Position numbers and translations under genes: made by a program
The notes under the pieces: model-generated
Told to the model about the DNA's origin: nothing
Database searches by the model: none
The model's input: the letters and a program-made list of their open reading frames with translations, nothing else
NCBI GenBank assembly: GCA_036785325.1
Contig: JAXIVH010000014.1
Coordinates: forward strand, 62,001 to 126,000
Direction of reading: 5' to 3'
Source: Urophycis tenuis
Lineage: Eukaryota; Chordata; Actinopteri; Gadiformes; Phycidae
Length of the DNA stretch: 64,000 nt
Shown: in pieces, positions 40,885 to 51,779 of the stretch
How the letters are laid out: each line of letters opens with the position of its first letter
Numbering within the stretch: the stretch's first letter is position 1

Positions 40885-42659
40885 TGTAACAGGAAGAGTG
40901 CTCACATGAACTGGCACCGGTGGGTTGAATAGCTCTTCCCCGCCCCGCCTACTCCCTCAGTGGGAAATCAGCAGCGGTGCTCCATAAATAGGGTGCAGGT
41001 TTGGAGGCAGACATTCGCCTTTTCTTTCCGGGACCACTTTGTGGTGATCTCTCGTCTCTCGTCCCTCCTTCAACCTCCTGCACCGGTTGCCATCGGGTTA
41101 CAGCCACGGTGGCCTGCTGCACTTCCTGGATCCTAATACTTGCCCCGTACTTTGGGGCTCATCAACTTTGTTGCGTGTGTGCTTGTCGATCTCACATTCA
41201 GGTAGGCCGTTGCCGTGTTCCTTCTCTCGACCGGATATGGGTTAATCAGCAAGATTGCCTAATGTAGAATTACGTTGCTGTTGCTTATAGTATTGGGACG
41301 CGGTGGTCCTCTGTCTGGGTTCAGGGTCTCTCTCTCTGTCCGTCACACGGTAGGTGTCCCGTCCAAATAGTCAATGATATAAATTACAGTGTAACATTAT
41401 TGTCATGACTATGCACCATAGGCGTAGCCACGGGCGGGCCTGGACGGGCCTGGACGGGCCTAGGCCCGCCTACTTGTCAGTCTTGCCCGTCCAATTAGAG
41501 GGCTTTCCTTCGTTTACTTCGTTTCAATAAATGTGATGCCCCGATGCATGGGTTCATGCAGTTTTGCGCAAGAAAATGTTCAAATTAAATTAAAATTAAA
41601 TTAAAATGTTTCCGCGTAATTTATTGTTTCGTCTCAAATCTACGATATTCAAAATATATTATTCCAATACCTCCCCCACCCCCCGCTGTGGCTTCCTTAG
41701 CCCACACCAGAACCTAGAAACGCACCTGAATATCTTATGTTCAATCAAATTGGCTTTGCCCACCCGTTTTTTTCTCTGTGCCCACCCGTTTTTTTTCTGT
41801 GCCCAGCCATTTAAACATTTGTGGCTACACCACTGCACTCCTCTCAGGGTCTGTGGCGTTTCATGCGGTTGCTGTTCTGTTCCCCTCGTGGCCGTGCGGC
41901 CCGATCTCCTCGCTGTCGTGAGGATGCATCTCTACGGCCTGCTGGTCTGAACTCGGCTAGCTGTCCAGTGGCTACTAGCCACCGCTAGCTGGAAGGCTGC
42001 TTGTTTGGGTGCTGCTGGTGGGTTTGTCATTTTGTTTACTAATGCTTGGCTGTAAATAAGTGTTGGTGGCCTTGTGGCTTGCTGGCTTCCTCCCCTGCTG
42101 GTGGCTGGACTTCTCCCCCTCTAGTGATGTTAATCCCCTTTTTGCACATGTGTGCTGTGTTATTTTCTTTAATTTAAGTTTACTTTTGTTAATTTGGAGT
42201 TTGTTTGGTTGGTTGCTTTGTTTGGTTTGCAATGTAAAGCATGTTTTTGTTATTCTACAGGGATTCATCACCCAGGAGGTAGGGCAATCGCCTGGGTAAG
42301 CTAAGGTAGCCTGACTCGGAAATGACCTTATATGTGGATTTGTGGGCCCATGTTCTTGCTTATTTCTTGTGTCTTTTATACTGAAGAAAATAAATGTATT
42401 TTATGTAGCCCATGGAATTAGATGCAACACTAGACACAATACTTTCGGGGTTGTTGTAGCTTTAGTTGTATTGTTAACCACACTTCTAACAGGTAATGTT
42501 TCAGCTACCGAATCCTTTTAGAGAACAGTTTATGTGCCTTTACAGTTTATAGCAGCTTTGAGCACCAAATTGATTCAAAAGAAAAACAAAGAAAACAAAA
42601 TACTGTAGTGAGCTACGAATTCCAACCAGTTTCATTAAACCCACATGGAACTTCCTGGA

Positions 42660-43085
42660 GATAAGATAAGATAAGATAAGATAATATTCCTTTATTAATC
42701 CCCCTTAGGAGAAATTCACAGTGACCAGCAGTACAGGGGATAGATGAGTGCAATAAGAACCTGAACTATAGTCAATAACAATAAATAGATCTACCTAGAC
42801 AAGATTAGGTTAAAATAAGTTAAGTTAAATGTGAGCTCTTAGTCAGGTCGGTGAAGAAGTGAGAACCTGTATGCATACATAGTAAACATCATTGGTAGCT
42901 ATCAGTAGTGCAAAAAGTAGTGCAAAAATAGGTGTGCAAATGTGCGGAATGTGCAAGATGCAAGATGTGCAAATTTTTACAAGGTATTCCAGGTACAACA
43001 TATGAATAGACCTAAAATAACAACGGCTAGAAAATAGTCCAAGGTGTGTGGTGTGGTGTGTGTGTGTGGTGTTCAGTCCATTGTT
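42660..43085 (-). mobile_element. LINE 3' tail, reverse, with AGATA repeats
   Basis: Begins with ATAAG repeats, then TTTATTAATCCCCCTTAGG. It ends in GGTGTTCAGTCCATTG, the reverse of the 3' UTR start seen at about 38695, so it is the same LINE family in opposite orientation. Confidence 0.7.
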
Positions 43086-43520
43086 CAGTAGGGTTGAGCA
43101 CCGAAACTCGGTTCCAGTAGGGCACCGGTTCCGACATAAACGGTTGTAACGAGACCGAATAAGAACGCAAATTTCGGTGCGTCATTTCGGTTCCTGACTT
43201 TTTTTTTTAACACCCCATGGGGCTGGGGGCGGCGTCAACCTGCGTGACGTCAGTGCCGCTACGCTGCACACTTGTTGATCAGATCATCAGAACTGATAGC
43301 AGTGATAGGATCATTGAAGAAGATGCCGAATGCAAAAAGATCGAAGGTTTGGCTACATTTCACATCCAAGGATTCCGACTCTGCAACATGCAACAGGTGC
43401 AATAAAGCGATATCGTGCAAAGGAGGTAACACCTCAAATTTAAGTAAACACCTAACGACTCACGGTGTTTATTTAAAAGCCGAGCAATGCACCGTGTTCG
43501 ATAACTTGCTGCATCCCGTA
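43086..43520 (+). mobile_element. hAT fragment with BED zinc finger (ZBED-type)
   Basis: Starts CAGTAGGGTTGAGCACCG. The frame from 43325 encodes Lys-Val-Trp-Leu-His-Phe ... Thr-Cys-Asn-Arg-Cys-Asn-Lys ... Asn-Leu-Ser-Lys-His-Leu-Thr-Thr-His, a BED finger (Cys-X2-Cys ... His-X4-His), the DNA-binding N-terminus of a hAT transposase. Broken at about 43500; the rest of the transposase is absent. Confidence 0.75.
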
Positions 43521-44098
43521 AGTTATCGAACACAAGGAACGGGACAGGAGACAAGACAGCGTGTTCAGCGGCAACTCCGCTTCACTTTACTCCTGCCGGC
43601 CGAGAGGCAACACACACTCAACCTCCGCGGTAAAAACCCAGCTACGGCAACTCAGAGGGACACACCTCCTTTTTCACACAAACACAGAACAGTCTGTTAC
43701 ACACGTCCCCCCCTCTATAAGAAACGTCCACGTTTCTCCAAAAAAACAAACAAAAAACAGGGACAACACAAAACACAACCCGGAAAAAAACATGGGGAGA
43801 ACAACCCCACAAATTCCTATTACCCGTAATCCCAACAGGATCATAATATAGTCCACACCTTGAGGCTATACACATAAAACCTAGCCTGAATACAAAATTG
43901 TTTTGTTTTGTTTTTAAACCAGCAAGCTTTCACTGCATTGCCCAACCCAGAACACAGTAACTTCAAACATGACAAAGTCCTGCAAATGGGGCAGAGGGCG
44001 CACCACTCGCCCACTGCGAGACTGTCTGGACCTGAGCTCCGGCGAGTTCCCACACAGTCCATCGTCCAACTCACCAGCCTGAGGCTGATCCCTGCTTT
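43521..44098. other. LTR-like remnant, no gene
   Basis: Contains CACAAACACAGAACAGTCTG followed by TTACA (about 43677-43702), also found at the end of the RT relics (about 5000, 45480), then a C-rich stretch CCCCCCCTCT. This looks like an LTR edge with a reverse-oriented polypurine tract. Not delimited further. Confidence 0.45.
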
Positions 44099-45520
44099 GT
44101 GGGAGCTGTTCAACCTGCTGCAGACTTTGAGGGAAATCTGGAGCCTAACATCCCAGAAGCAACAGGACTGGTGGTTGCTCGTACAGTGAACAGTGTGAGG
44201 AATGGTGTGACCTCAGCCCGCATCCTCAATCCCACAGGCGAGGGGGTTGAACTCAAGCGGGGACTACACCTGGGTGAGTTTTACCCAGTCGAAAAGACAG
44301 ACATTTTAGTGCCACCTCGGGTCGTCGACGATCATCCAGCCGGCTGCTGCAGACCCTGTCTCCTTGGAGGAGTCTCCTGTTACGGCTGAGCAGAGGGCCA
44401 AGCTGGCTGATCTGCTGCAGAGGTTCACTGATGTTTTTAACCTGTGCAACAGAAACACAGGCAGGTGCACACTGATCAAACACCATATAAGGACTGGGGA
44501 CCACCCCCCCTGTGAAGCAGCATGCTTATCGTGCATCACCTGAGAAACGGACAGAGATTAAACGTCAGGTGGCTGAGCTACTGGCTGATGGAGTTGTGGA
44601 GGAGAGTTGTAGCCCCTGGGCAGCTCCAGTGGTGCTTGTGGGGAAGAAAGGGGGACAGTGGAGGTTCTGCATGGATTATCGTGGTCTGAATGCAGTGACG
44701 ATCAAAGACCCACACCCCCTCCCGCGAGCGGATGATAGCTGGATGCTGATGCTCAGCCTGGTTCAGCACGCTTGACTTTTCGAACGGCTACTGGCAGGTA
44801 GAAGTGGCTGAGGAGGATCCCGAGAAGACAGCTTTCACGACCGGCCGGGGCCTGTATCAGTGGCGGGCTATGCCTATGGGTCTGACAAATTCTCCAGCCA
44901 CGTTTCAACGCATGATGGAGCTCATTCTGATGGGCCTGCCGTGACACATTTGTATGGTATATTTGGATGATATACTGGTCTACAGCCGTACATTCACAGA
45001 CCATCTCCTTCATTTGGATGACGTCCTTTCTAGGATCCAGCGGGCCTGAAGTTGAATCCCAGGAAATGCCACTTTGCCAGGGACCATGTGGTGTTCCTGG
45101 GCCACTTGGTCTCCAGGGATGGTCTCCAGCCAGACACACAGAACACTGAGAAGGTGAGAACTTGGCCAACCCCCCGCACCCCGTCGGAGGTCAGGGCCTT
45201 TGTGGCTCTATGCTCCTATTATAGGAGATTTGTGCGTGATTTCTCCCAACACGCTGCACCACTGAACCGGCTGGCAGGGTAGAATGTGCCCTTTGAGTGG
45301 TCAGCTGAGTGTGATGCGGCGTTCACCTCCCTCAAGCAAGTGCTCTCTGGTGGTTAAGCTACCTAACTTCACACTTCCTTTCAAGGTGTGTACACCGACG
45401 CCTCTAAAGACTCTGTTGGAGCAGTGCTGGCCCAGGATTAAGAGGGTTGTGAGAAGGTGATTGCCTATGCCAGCCAGGCCCTCACACAAACACAGAACAG
45501 TCTGTTACAGTACTAAATGC
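44099..45520 (+). pseudogene. Ty3/gypsy protease end-RT-RNase H relic
   Basis: Plus-strand pol pieces: a pre-RT region (44099-44389), the RT fingers with Trp-Arg-Phe-Cys-Met-Asp-Tyr-Arg-Gly-Leu-Asn (about 44660-44695), Phe-Ser-Asn-Gly-Tyr-Trp-Gln (about 44775), Met-Gly-Leu-Thr-Asn-Ser-Pro-Ala-Thr-Phe-Gln (about 44876), Tyr-Leu-Asp-Asp (about 44962), Phe-Leu-Gly-His-Leu-Val, Tyr-Arg-Arg-Phe-Val and RNase H Tyr-Thr-Asp-Ala-Ser (about 45394). At least four stops or frame changes. Standard gypsy thumb/RNase H order, unlike the Gmr1-like element of interval 2-3. Confidence 0.85.
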
Positions 45521-45805
45521 TGCCACCTGGTGACCAAAGTCCGTAATAGCAAGTAAGACTGTGGCGTCCGAATTACAATCTGCTTCAGTTTACTTGGATT
45601 TTAACAAAAGAAAACAACAAAGACTCAAAAGAAAACAAAAAGAACACATGCATTTACATTCAAAAACTTTGAGAGCTATACCAACCCTAAGTGGAAAATT
45701 ACATCTAATACATTTACCACCCGGCTACATATATTTTGTATCCATTGAACCTTGCGTTTTTCCTTCATTCCTTGTTAGTTGTAAACCAAATTCGGCTATG
45801 TCACA

Positions 45806-46012
45806 TTAGCAAGGCTGTGGACGACCTTATCCTGCTCTGGGTCTGTGTGTGTGGTGCCTGGCAGCTCGAATATTTAACTCTTGGTGCTCAGAAATAGTCC
45901 AAAGTAATGCAAAACAGCCAGCATGTGGGCGGCCGTGCACCTGCTTTGAGGGATATGAAAGTGAGAGAGGTAAGGTTGAGTGAGTGCATCACTTTGGGAG
46001 GAACATTCACAT
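45806..46012 (-). pseudogene. Relic of second V gene: leader start and promoter (interval 3-4)
   Basis: Leader start is ATAAGG instead of ATGAGG (complement of CCTTAT at about 45825), so even the initiation codon is lost. Octamer-like ATGCAAAA at about 45907. Confidence 0.8.
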
Positions 46013-46015
46013 CTT

Positions 46016-46130
46016 ATTATTATTATTATTATTATTAGGGACAGCCTGTGAAATAGGACGAAGGTCCCTTTTATTTTTGGTCCGTTTATTTTTATTATTA
46101 TTATTATTAACGATAATAATAATAATAACT
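46016..46130. repeat. TTA and AAT microsatellites
   Basis: TTA units at 46016-46037, then TTA/AAT units at 46089-46126 around a short unique segment. Confidence 0.9.
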
Positions 46131-46405
46131 AGACAATTTAATTCCACGCAAGGAATTACTTGTGCATAGGAATGCCCGTGATCATTGATTTGAAATCAGT
46201 TGAGTCTGTCAGAGCTGGAAAGCAATTAGCGGAGTTAGTTGTATGTAACATGAGGTAGTTGAGGTAGTATTTGGATATAACATGTGGTAGTTGAGGTAGT
46301 AGTTGTATATTTAATAATGTTGAAGAATATAATGCTGGTGCTTGGTTGAGGCCCCTGGTTAGAGCCAGCTCTGTGCTCAGTGTTCTGTGTCAGAGTCTCT
46401 TCCCC
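46131..46405. other. V4 downstream flank
   Basis: No gene; GTAGTTGAGGTAGTA-type repeats at about 46235-46310. Confidence 0.7.
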
Positions 46406-46467
46406 CTCAGCAGCTGCAGCAGGTTCCTGCTGTAACAGCTCAGTGTCTACGCAGTCTGACTGAGGGA

Positions 46468-46495
46468 GGTTTTTGTACGGCTCTCAATCACTGTG
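46468..46495 (-). other. V4 recombination signal, 12-bp spacer
   Basis: CACAGTG (46495-46489), 12-bp spacer, ACAAAAACC (46476-46468). Confidence 0.95.
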
Positions 46496-46966
46496 TGAAC
46501 ACCCAGACACTGTTAGGGTAGTGGAGACTCTGACAGTGATAAACTGCTGCATCTTCACGCTGGGCGCCGTTGATGGTCAGAGAGAAGTCAGTGCTGCTTC
46601 CACTGCCACTAAACCGAGCTGGTGTTGAGGATTCACGTGTATTTGCAATTCTTATGATGAGCTTGGGGGCTTCTCCAGGCTTCTGTTGGTACCAGGACAA
46701 ATGATGACCATTACTATTCTTGTGAACCGCTGGGTTGGTTCTACAGGTCAGAGTGACTGTGGATCCTGGAGTAAAAGACACTACTGGTGTCTGAGTCACA
46801 GTCACCTGACTGCTGGTTCCTATAGAAAACAAACAAAACATTGAGTTATCCAATAGAAAACACAAGCAGACAAAGAAGGGAGCTCCACATTTTGATTGAG
46901 TGGAATGAACCAACCTGTGAAGGATCCACAGACCACTGTCCAGAAAAGGAGGCTGAGGTGATTCAT
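46496..46966 (-). CDS. Immunoglobulin light chain variable gene V4 (kappa-like)
   Basis: Leader exon 46966-46915, 95-nt intron, V exon 46819-46496 (324 nt, three codons longer than V2). The extra codons lie in CDR1 (Val-His-Lys-Asn-Ser-Asn-Gly-His-His-Leu-Ser). CDR2 is Arg-Ile-Ala-Asn-Thr-Arg-Glu and CDR3 Ser-Leu-His-Tyr-Pro-Asn-Ser-Val-Trp. Cys-Trp-Cys landmarks and the framework are otherwise as V2, with Thr-Cys-Arg for Thr-Cys-Lys. Open and apparently functional. Confidence 0.95.
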
Positions 46967-47031
46967 GGTTGCCACGGTTTCTGGTGTGTTGAGTGACAGC
47001 TCAGAGTCCTGCAGTGTTGGACTCAGAGGAC

Positions 47032-47074
47032 TTTAAACCCTCTCAGAACCCCAGTTTCAGCTGGGCATGCAAAG
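47032..47074 (-). promoter_or_regulatory. V4 promoter: octamer-like and TATA-like boxes
   Basis: TTTAAA (47032-47037) and ATGCAAAG (47067-47074) on the plus strand, read in reverse, spaced as in V2. Confidence 0.7.
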
Positions 47075-47627
47075 CTTCCTCTATATGGAAATGACCTGTT
47101 TCCACTCATCAGACTGGGGCTGACAGTGAATGCAGACATTCTGGAGGACCACTGCATCTCTTCCACATTCACACTTTTGGAATACAATCATTATCTTGAT
47201 GAAACTATTGGATTTGCAATATGTCACACATTTCTTTCTGGTTAATTTGATCTTGGTTTGTATGACATCATTTCATTTTCTAATTTGGTTTAAAAAATAA
47301 CACTCATTACATTGTAACCAAAAAACATGAATAATAGATATTAACATTAGTTAATAATATTAGTTAATTACATCCATGTTATGATGTTAAAGGTTTTCAG
47401 ATGTAAAATTTGGAATCTTAATCAACAAGTTCACTGTTTGTCAGTAAGCCTTCAAAGATTATATAAAAATAAATGTAAAATCAATTAATTTTATTGATTC
47501 CATCTACAGGAAATAAATGTATAAATCATGATAACAACAGCTAAGTGAATGAAATATTGACTAACTCATAGATTTAGTGAACAGCAAGTGTTTGTGTGTC
47601 AGTGAGATGTGTGTTTAATGTGTGGGA
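47075..47627. other. V4-J4 spacer
   Basis: No gene; conserved spacer with a short TTAGTTAAT duplication near 47347-47370. Confidence 0.8.
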
Positions 47628-47666
47628 GGTTTTTGTACAGCCTCTTAATGAGTTTGTATCACTGTG
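47628..47666 (+). other. J4 recombination signal, 23-bp spacer
   Basis: GGTTTTTGT (47628-47636), 23-bp spacer, CACTGTG (47660-47666). Confidence 0.95.
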
Positions 47667-47704
47667 GAACACTTTTGGTGGAGGAACCAAACTCATCGTT
47701 GACT
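47667..47704 (+). CDS. Immunoglobulin light chain J4 segment
   Basis: 38-nt J segment, variable codon AAC (Asn). Phe-Gly-Gly-Gly and GTAAGT donor as in the other units. Confidence 0.95.
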
Positions 47705-48244
47705 GTAAGTACAAGGACGCTTTTCTTTAGCTGACATATACCTGACTGCTTTTTGTAGATATATTTAATGATTGAAAGATGATTTATTTTTTTTGTTTCC
47801 ATTTCTGGTAGTTTTTTCTCTAGATAAGTTGAGATCTCAGTGTAAACATATTGTTGGACAGAGTTCTGTACTTTAAATTTAAGAAATGTCATTCATTACA
47901 TATATATGTTTTACTGCACAATGCGTTTTCCGAAAGACTTAATGCTTTCGCATACTTTATTTATAAAAAAAATATTTAAAATATATATCGTAAAATTGGC
48001 AAAAACCTGTAAGTGTAATTTATGTTCAATGGAAAGTTAAAACATTGTGACAATTATTTTAAACATAATACATTTCATTACTGCTGTTTTTAAATTTTAT
48101 TCAAAAATGTTCTCTATTCTTCATGTCTGATTAGCCATGTGTGGTATGTTTGAAAGAAAGTGATAGAAACAGAATAATTGAAACTAAAAACACATAGATA
48201 ATGTTTTGTGAAAATAGGATAAGTGTTTAATGTAGTGATATATA

Positions 48245-48400
48245 AGGGCGGCAGTAGCTCAGTGGGTAGAGCGGGTGGACAGAGCAGGTCGTCCACTAAC
48301 GGCGGTTCGATCCCCTTGATCCCCCTCCTCCACATCTCTAACCCCACAAATGTACTGATTGTAAGTCGCTTTGGACAAAAGTGTCCGCTAAATGCCCCCA
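48245..48400 (+). mobile_element. tRNA-derived SINE in J4-C4 intron
   Basis: Same insertion as in units 1, 3 and 5, within an 838-nt intron (47705-48542). One CTC of the spacer is deleted. Confidence 0.8.
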
Positions 48401-48542
48401 TTATATGAAACAAAATGGTGTCCCTCCTCTGTGATATCACCAACTGTTGGTGAACAGGAACCTGTCCCTTCCCTCTGTGCTCCTATGAGTGGTGGTGTTA
48501 ACTGAGCCTGTTGTCCACTTGTCTCCTCTCTCTCTCTTCCAG

Positions 48543-48865
48543 TGGGAGTGGTGCAGCCCACGCTGAGCGTCCTCCCTCCCTCCAGAGTGGAGCTGCAGCA
48601 GGCCAGTGCTACACTGCTGTGTATGGCCAGTGGGGGCTTCCCCTCAGACTGGAAGCTTGGCTGGAAGGTGGGGGGCAGCAGCAGGTCTTTGGGGGTGTCA
48701 GATAGCCTGGGGGTCCTGGGGAAAGATGGCCACTACAGTTGGAGCAGCAGCTTGACCCTCCCTGCAGACCAGTGGAGGAAGGCGGGCTCAGTGAGCTGTG
48801 AGGCCAGTAAGAACAGCCAGACGCCTGTCACTCAAACCCTGAATCCTGGCCAGTGTTCAGAGTAG
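48543..48865 (+). CDS. Immunoglobulin light chain constant exon C4
   Basis: 106 codons after the split codon, TAG at 48863. It differs from C3 by Gln-Ala-Ser for Gln-Gly-Ser and by Gly-Phe-Pro-Ser, the latter shared with C2. Cysteines and acceptor intact. Confidence 0.95.
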
Positions 48866-49050
48866 AGAGGCTCCAGCATGGAAGTACTGTAGAATACAAA
48901 TCTCCTGTGACACGTCTGCTTTATATCTCTCAGTCTAAGTTAGCACTGCAGCTTTTGATAATTTACATTTCTATGACATGTCTTTGAGCTGTTAGCATGA
49001 TTCTTTCTCATTTTTACCCCTTGCTTGTGTTTGTCACCTGTTGAACATTT

Positions 49051-49056
49051 AATAAA
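49051..49056 (+). terminator. Poly(A) signal of C4
   Basis: AATAAA, 185 nt after the stop. A LINE is inserted 27 bp further on. Confidence 0.85.
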
Positions 49057-49083
49057 GATGCAAAAAAGGACTTGTTGTATTAT

Positions 49084-49643
49084 CCATCCATCCATCCATC
49101 CATGTCCTCCGCTTATCCGGGGTCGGGTCGCGGGGGCAGCAGCCTGAGGAGAGAAGCCCAGACTTCCCTCTCCCCAGCCACTTCGTCCAGCTCTTCCGGG
49201 GGGATCCCGAGGCGTTCCCAGGCCAGCCGAGAGACATAGTCCCTCCAGCGTGTCCTGGGTCTTCCCCGGGGCCTCCTCCCGGAGGGACGTGCCTGGAACA
49301 CCTCCCCAGGGAGGCGTCCGGGAGGCATTCTCACTAGATGCCCGAGCCACCGCAACTGGCTCCTCTCGACGCGGAGGAGCAGCGGTTCTACTCTGAGCCC
49401 CTCCCGGATGGCCGAGCTTCTCACCCTATCTCTAAGGGAGAGCCCGGACACCCTGCTGAGGAAACTCATTTCGGCCGCTTGTATTCGCGATCTCGTTCTT
49501 TCGGTCACTACCCACAGCTCGTGACCATAGGTGAGGGTAGGAACGTAGATTGACCGGTAAATTGAGAGCTTCGCCTTTCGGCTCAGCTCCTTGGACCACG
49601 ATGGACCGGTGCAGGGCCCGCATCACTACCGACGCCGCACCGA
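49084..49643 (-). mobile_element. Rex3 (RTE-clade) LINE, 3' fragment with TSD
   Basis: 560 bp flanked by TTGTTGTATTAT (49072-49083, 49644-49655). On the minus strand it encodes the RT C-terminus (Leu-Arg-Trp-Leu-Gly-His-Leu-Val-Arg-Met; Pro-Arg-Gly-Arg-Pro-Arg-Thr-Arg-Trp-Arg-Asp-Tyr, 49400-49240) and ends in a GGAT repeat (plus CCAT, 49084-49103), the Rex3/RTE hallmark. 5' truncated. Confidence 0.88.
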
Positions 49644-49655
49644 TTGTTGTATTAT

Positions 49656-50156
49656 TTTCAAATTTAACATCATGTCTTTTGCAATATATTTAGCTTTAAA
49701 ACACAATTTCAAAACGATTGTATTCTATATTACATAGCACGTATTACCCATGTTTTGAATGTGGGTAATAGCAACTTAGAAACATGTAAAACTACATCTC
49801 AAAAGACATCCAGTGTCTCTCACCAAGACATAGGAACCCTAGCATACTGAGTGTTGGAAACAGTAACATTTTCATAATGTCTGTGTCTCTGAGTCAAAGA
49901 CCAAACCGACATCGCTGAAAGATGTGTTTTATGAAACGTATTCTGTGAGCAGTGAACCATAGCTATTCAAATAAAGTCCACTTTTAGCTGATGTGCACCT
50001 GTGTCTCTTGAGTGACAGAAAGTCAGTTGAAATGTAGGGCTGAGGTTCTCAGGAGAGTCTCTGGAGAGTCCAGTGAAAGCAGAATGTGTGCACGTCTACA
50101 TAGCAGCTCAATGGGGTCCTCTTGTTTCAGACCACAGCCATTACAACAAAGACTGA
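49656..50156. other. Conserved 3' flank of C4
   Basis: No gene; closest to the unit 2 flank. E-box/RUNX-like block at about 49985-50150. Homology stops at GACTGA (50154-50156), where a LINE begins. Confidence 0.7.
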
Positions 50157-51060
50157 ATGCATGATAGGATAAAACTTTTCAATCCCCTTACGGAAATTGG
50201 GTCGCCATAGCAGCCCGGGTACATATAAATACATCACAAAAAATAGAAATAAAATAAAATACCAAAAAAACAAGAAGATTAAGGATAAAATTAATAATGC
50301 AGTGTTGACAAATTGTAAGAATACAATAGTGCAGTGATGGGTTGATTTAATCCAGTTCTGTGATGGTGGATCTGACAGAGGCAGATGAGTGGTAAAGTCT
50401 TATTGCAGTGGAAAGGAACGATTTTCTGTATCGTTCCTTCTCGCTGCGGGGTTGAATGAGTCTGTTGCTGAAGCTGCTCTTTAGCTTGTCCAGTGTGGTG
50501 TGTAGGGGGTGGAAGGATTGTCCATGATCACCAGCAGTTTTGCCAACATCCTCTCCTCCACCACCTCTTCCACGGTGACAAGCTCAGAGCCAACAACAGG
50601 CTCAGCCTTCTTAATAAGTTTGTTCAGTCTGTTGGCGTCCTTTGTTGTGATGCCCGCACCCCAGGACACCGCGGCAAAGAAGATGGTGCTCACCACAACA
50701 GACTGATGAAACATCTGCAACGTGTTGTTGCAGACATTGAAGGACCTGAGCCTCCTCAGGAAGTCAAGCCGGCTCAGGCCCTTCTTGTAGACGGCCTCAT
50801 AATTTATGGACCAGTCCAATTTATTGTCCAGTATGACACCCAGGTACTTGTATGGCTCCATCCTGTCCACATCTTACCTACCGATGCTGACAAGGGAGGG
50901 CAGGGGCTTATTTCTCCTGAAATCCACCACCATCTCCCTCGTCTTTGCCACGTTCAGCTGCAGGTGGTTCTCCCCACAACACTCCACAAAGTGGTCGACT
51001 AGGTCCCTGTACTCAGCCTCCCTCCCAGTGCAGTACTTAAAGGCTGCAGTGTAGTAGAGT
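50157..51060 (-). mobile_element. LINE 3' part with RT C-terminus
   Basis: Minus-strand frame (50870-50481): Tyr-Lys-Tyr-Leu-Gly-Val-Ile-Leu-Asp, Phe-Leu-Arg-Arg-Leu-Arg-Ser-Phe, Phe-His-Gln-Ser-Val-Val, Leu-Asn-Lys-Leu-Ile-Lys-Lys-Ala. Related to the LINE at 38234. Upstream coding (50870-51060) continues in another frame. The replaced interval is where the Penelope-like element would be expected. Confidence 0.75.
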
Positions 51061-51123
51061 TGTAGTATTCAAGACCGGTCCAAGACCACTTTTGCGTGGT
51101 CTTGGACAGTCTAGTTCTAATGT

Positions 51124-51651
51124 TGTCACGGATCAAAGTGCCGTGGACCCAAGCGCACAACACAGAGTCGTAGACAGAATGCGGGTTGACAAGGGTTTAT
51201 TTGATTCGGGGTAGTGGAGTGAGCGTCAGGTAGACGACGGGTATCCAGGAGTCGTGGAGCCGTGGGAATGTAGGAGCGCGCCAACAGAGCGATCAACCTC
51301 CGTGACGCTGGGAATCCTGGAGAAGTGGGTCTGACTGTCGTACCGACACACTGCGCCGACGTGTTGCTGCTAGTATGGAGAGCAGGAAACACAGGAGAAC
51401 AAGATGAACAGGGACACGGGAACAATGACTCAGACAAGGTAAGCTAGGGCAAACAGGATTGCCAAAAGTGCTACTAAGTTAAGGATCTGGCGATGAGTGT
51501 CTGGAAGACCGGTGTAGATAAACTGTAGACCTTAATTGGTGATGCCCCTCAGGTGTGTGGAACCAGAGGGTGAGGAGGCTGAAGCCCCCTGGACACCGGA
51601 GCAGGTTCGCCCCCTGCCTACTACCTAGGGGACTGGTGTGGAACCCTGACA
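51124..51651. mobile_element. Solo LTR (528 bp)
   Basis: TGTCACGGATC ... AACCCTGACA, with ends complementary over TGTCA/TGACA. Flanks AATGT (51119-51123) and AATGC (51652-51656), a 5-bp duplication with one mismatch. No internal region. Confidence 0.75.
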
Positions 51652-51779
51652 AATGCTAAATGTTCTAATGCTCTGGATTTGTGTGTGATAAATTGTAGTT
51701 GGGCTTCAAGTTGTATGCAATATGCTGTAGTTGAGGTAGTAGTTATATATAATACGGGTACTTTTTGTTGTCATTGTAT

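Larger units (their letters stand above)
40885..45805 (+). mobile_element. LTR-element insertion in leader exon, interval 3-4
   Basis: Starts TGTAACAGGAAGAG, with TATA-like CATAAATAGG at about 40985, and ends GTCACA at 45805 before TTAG (mutated CTAG). It contains a LINE tail, a BED-finger hAT fragment and the best-preserved RT region. The hAT MITE site TTCTACAG at 42253-42260 is empty here. Confidence 0.65.
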
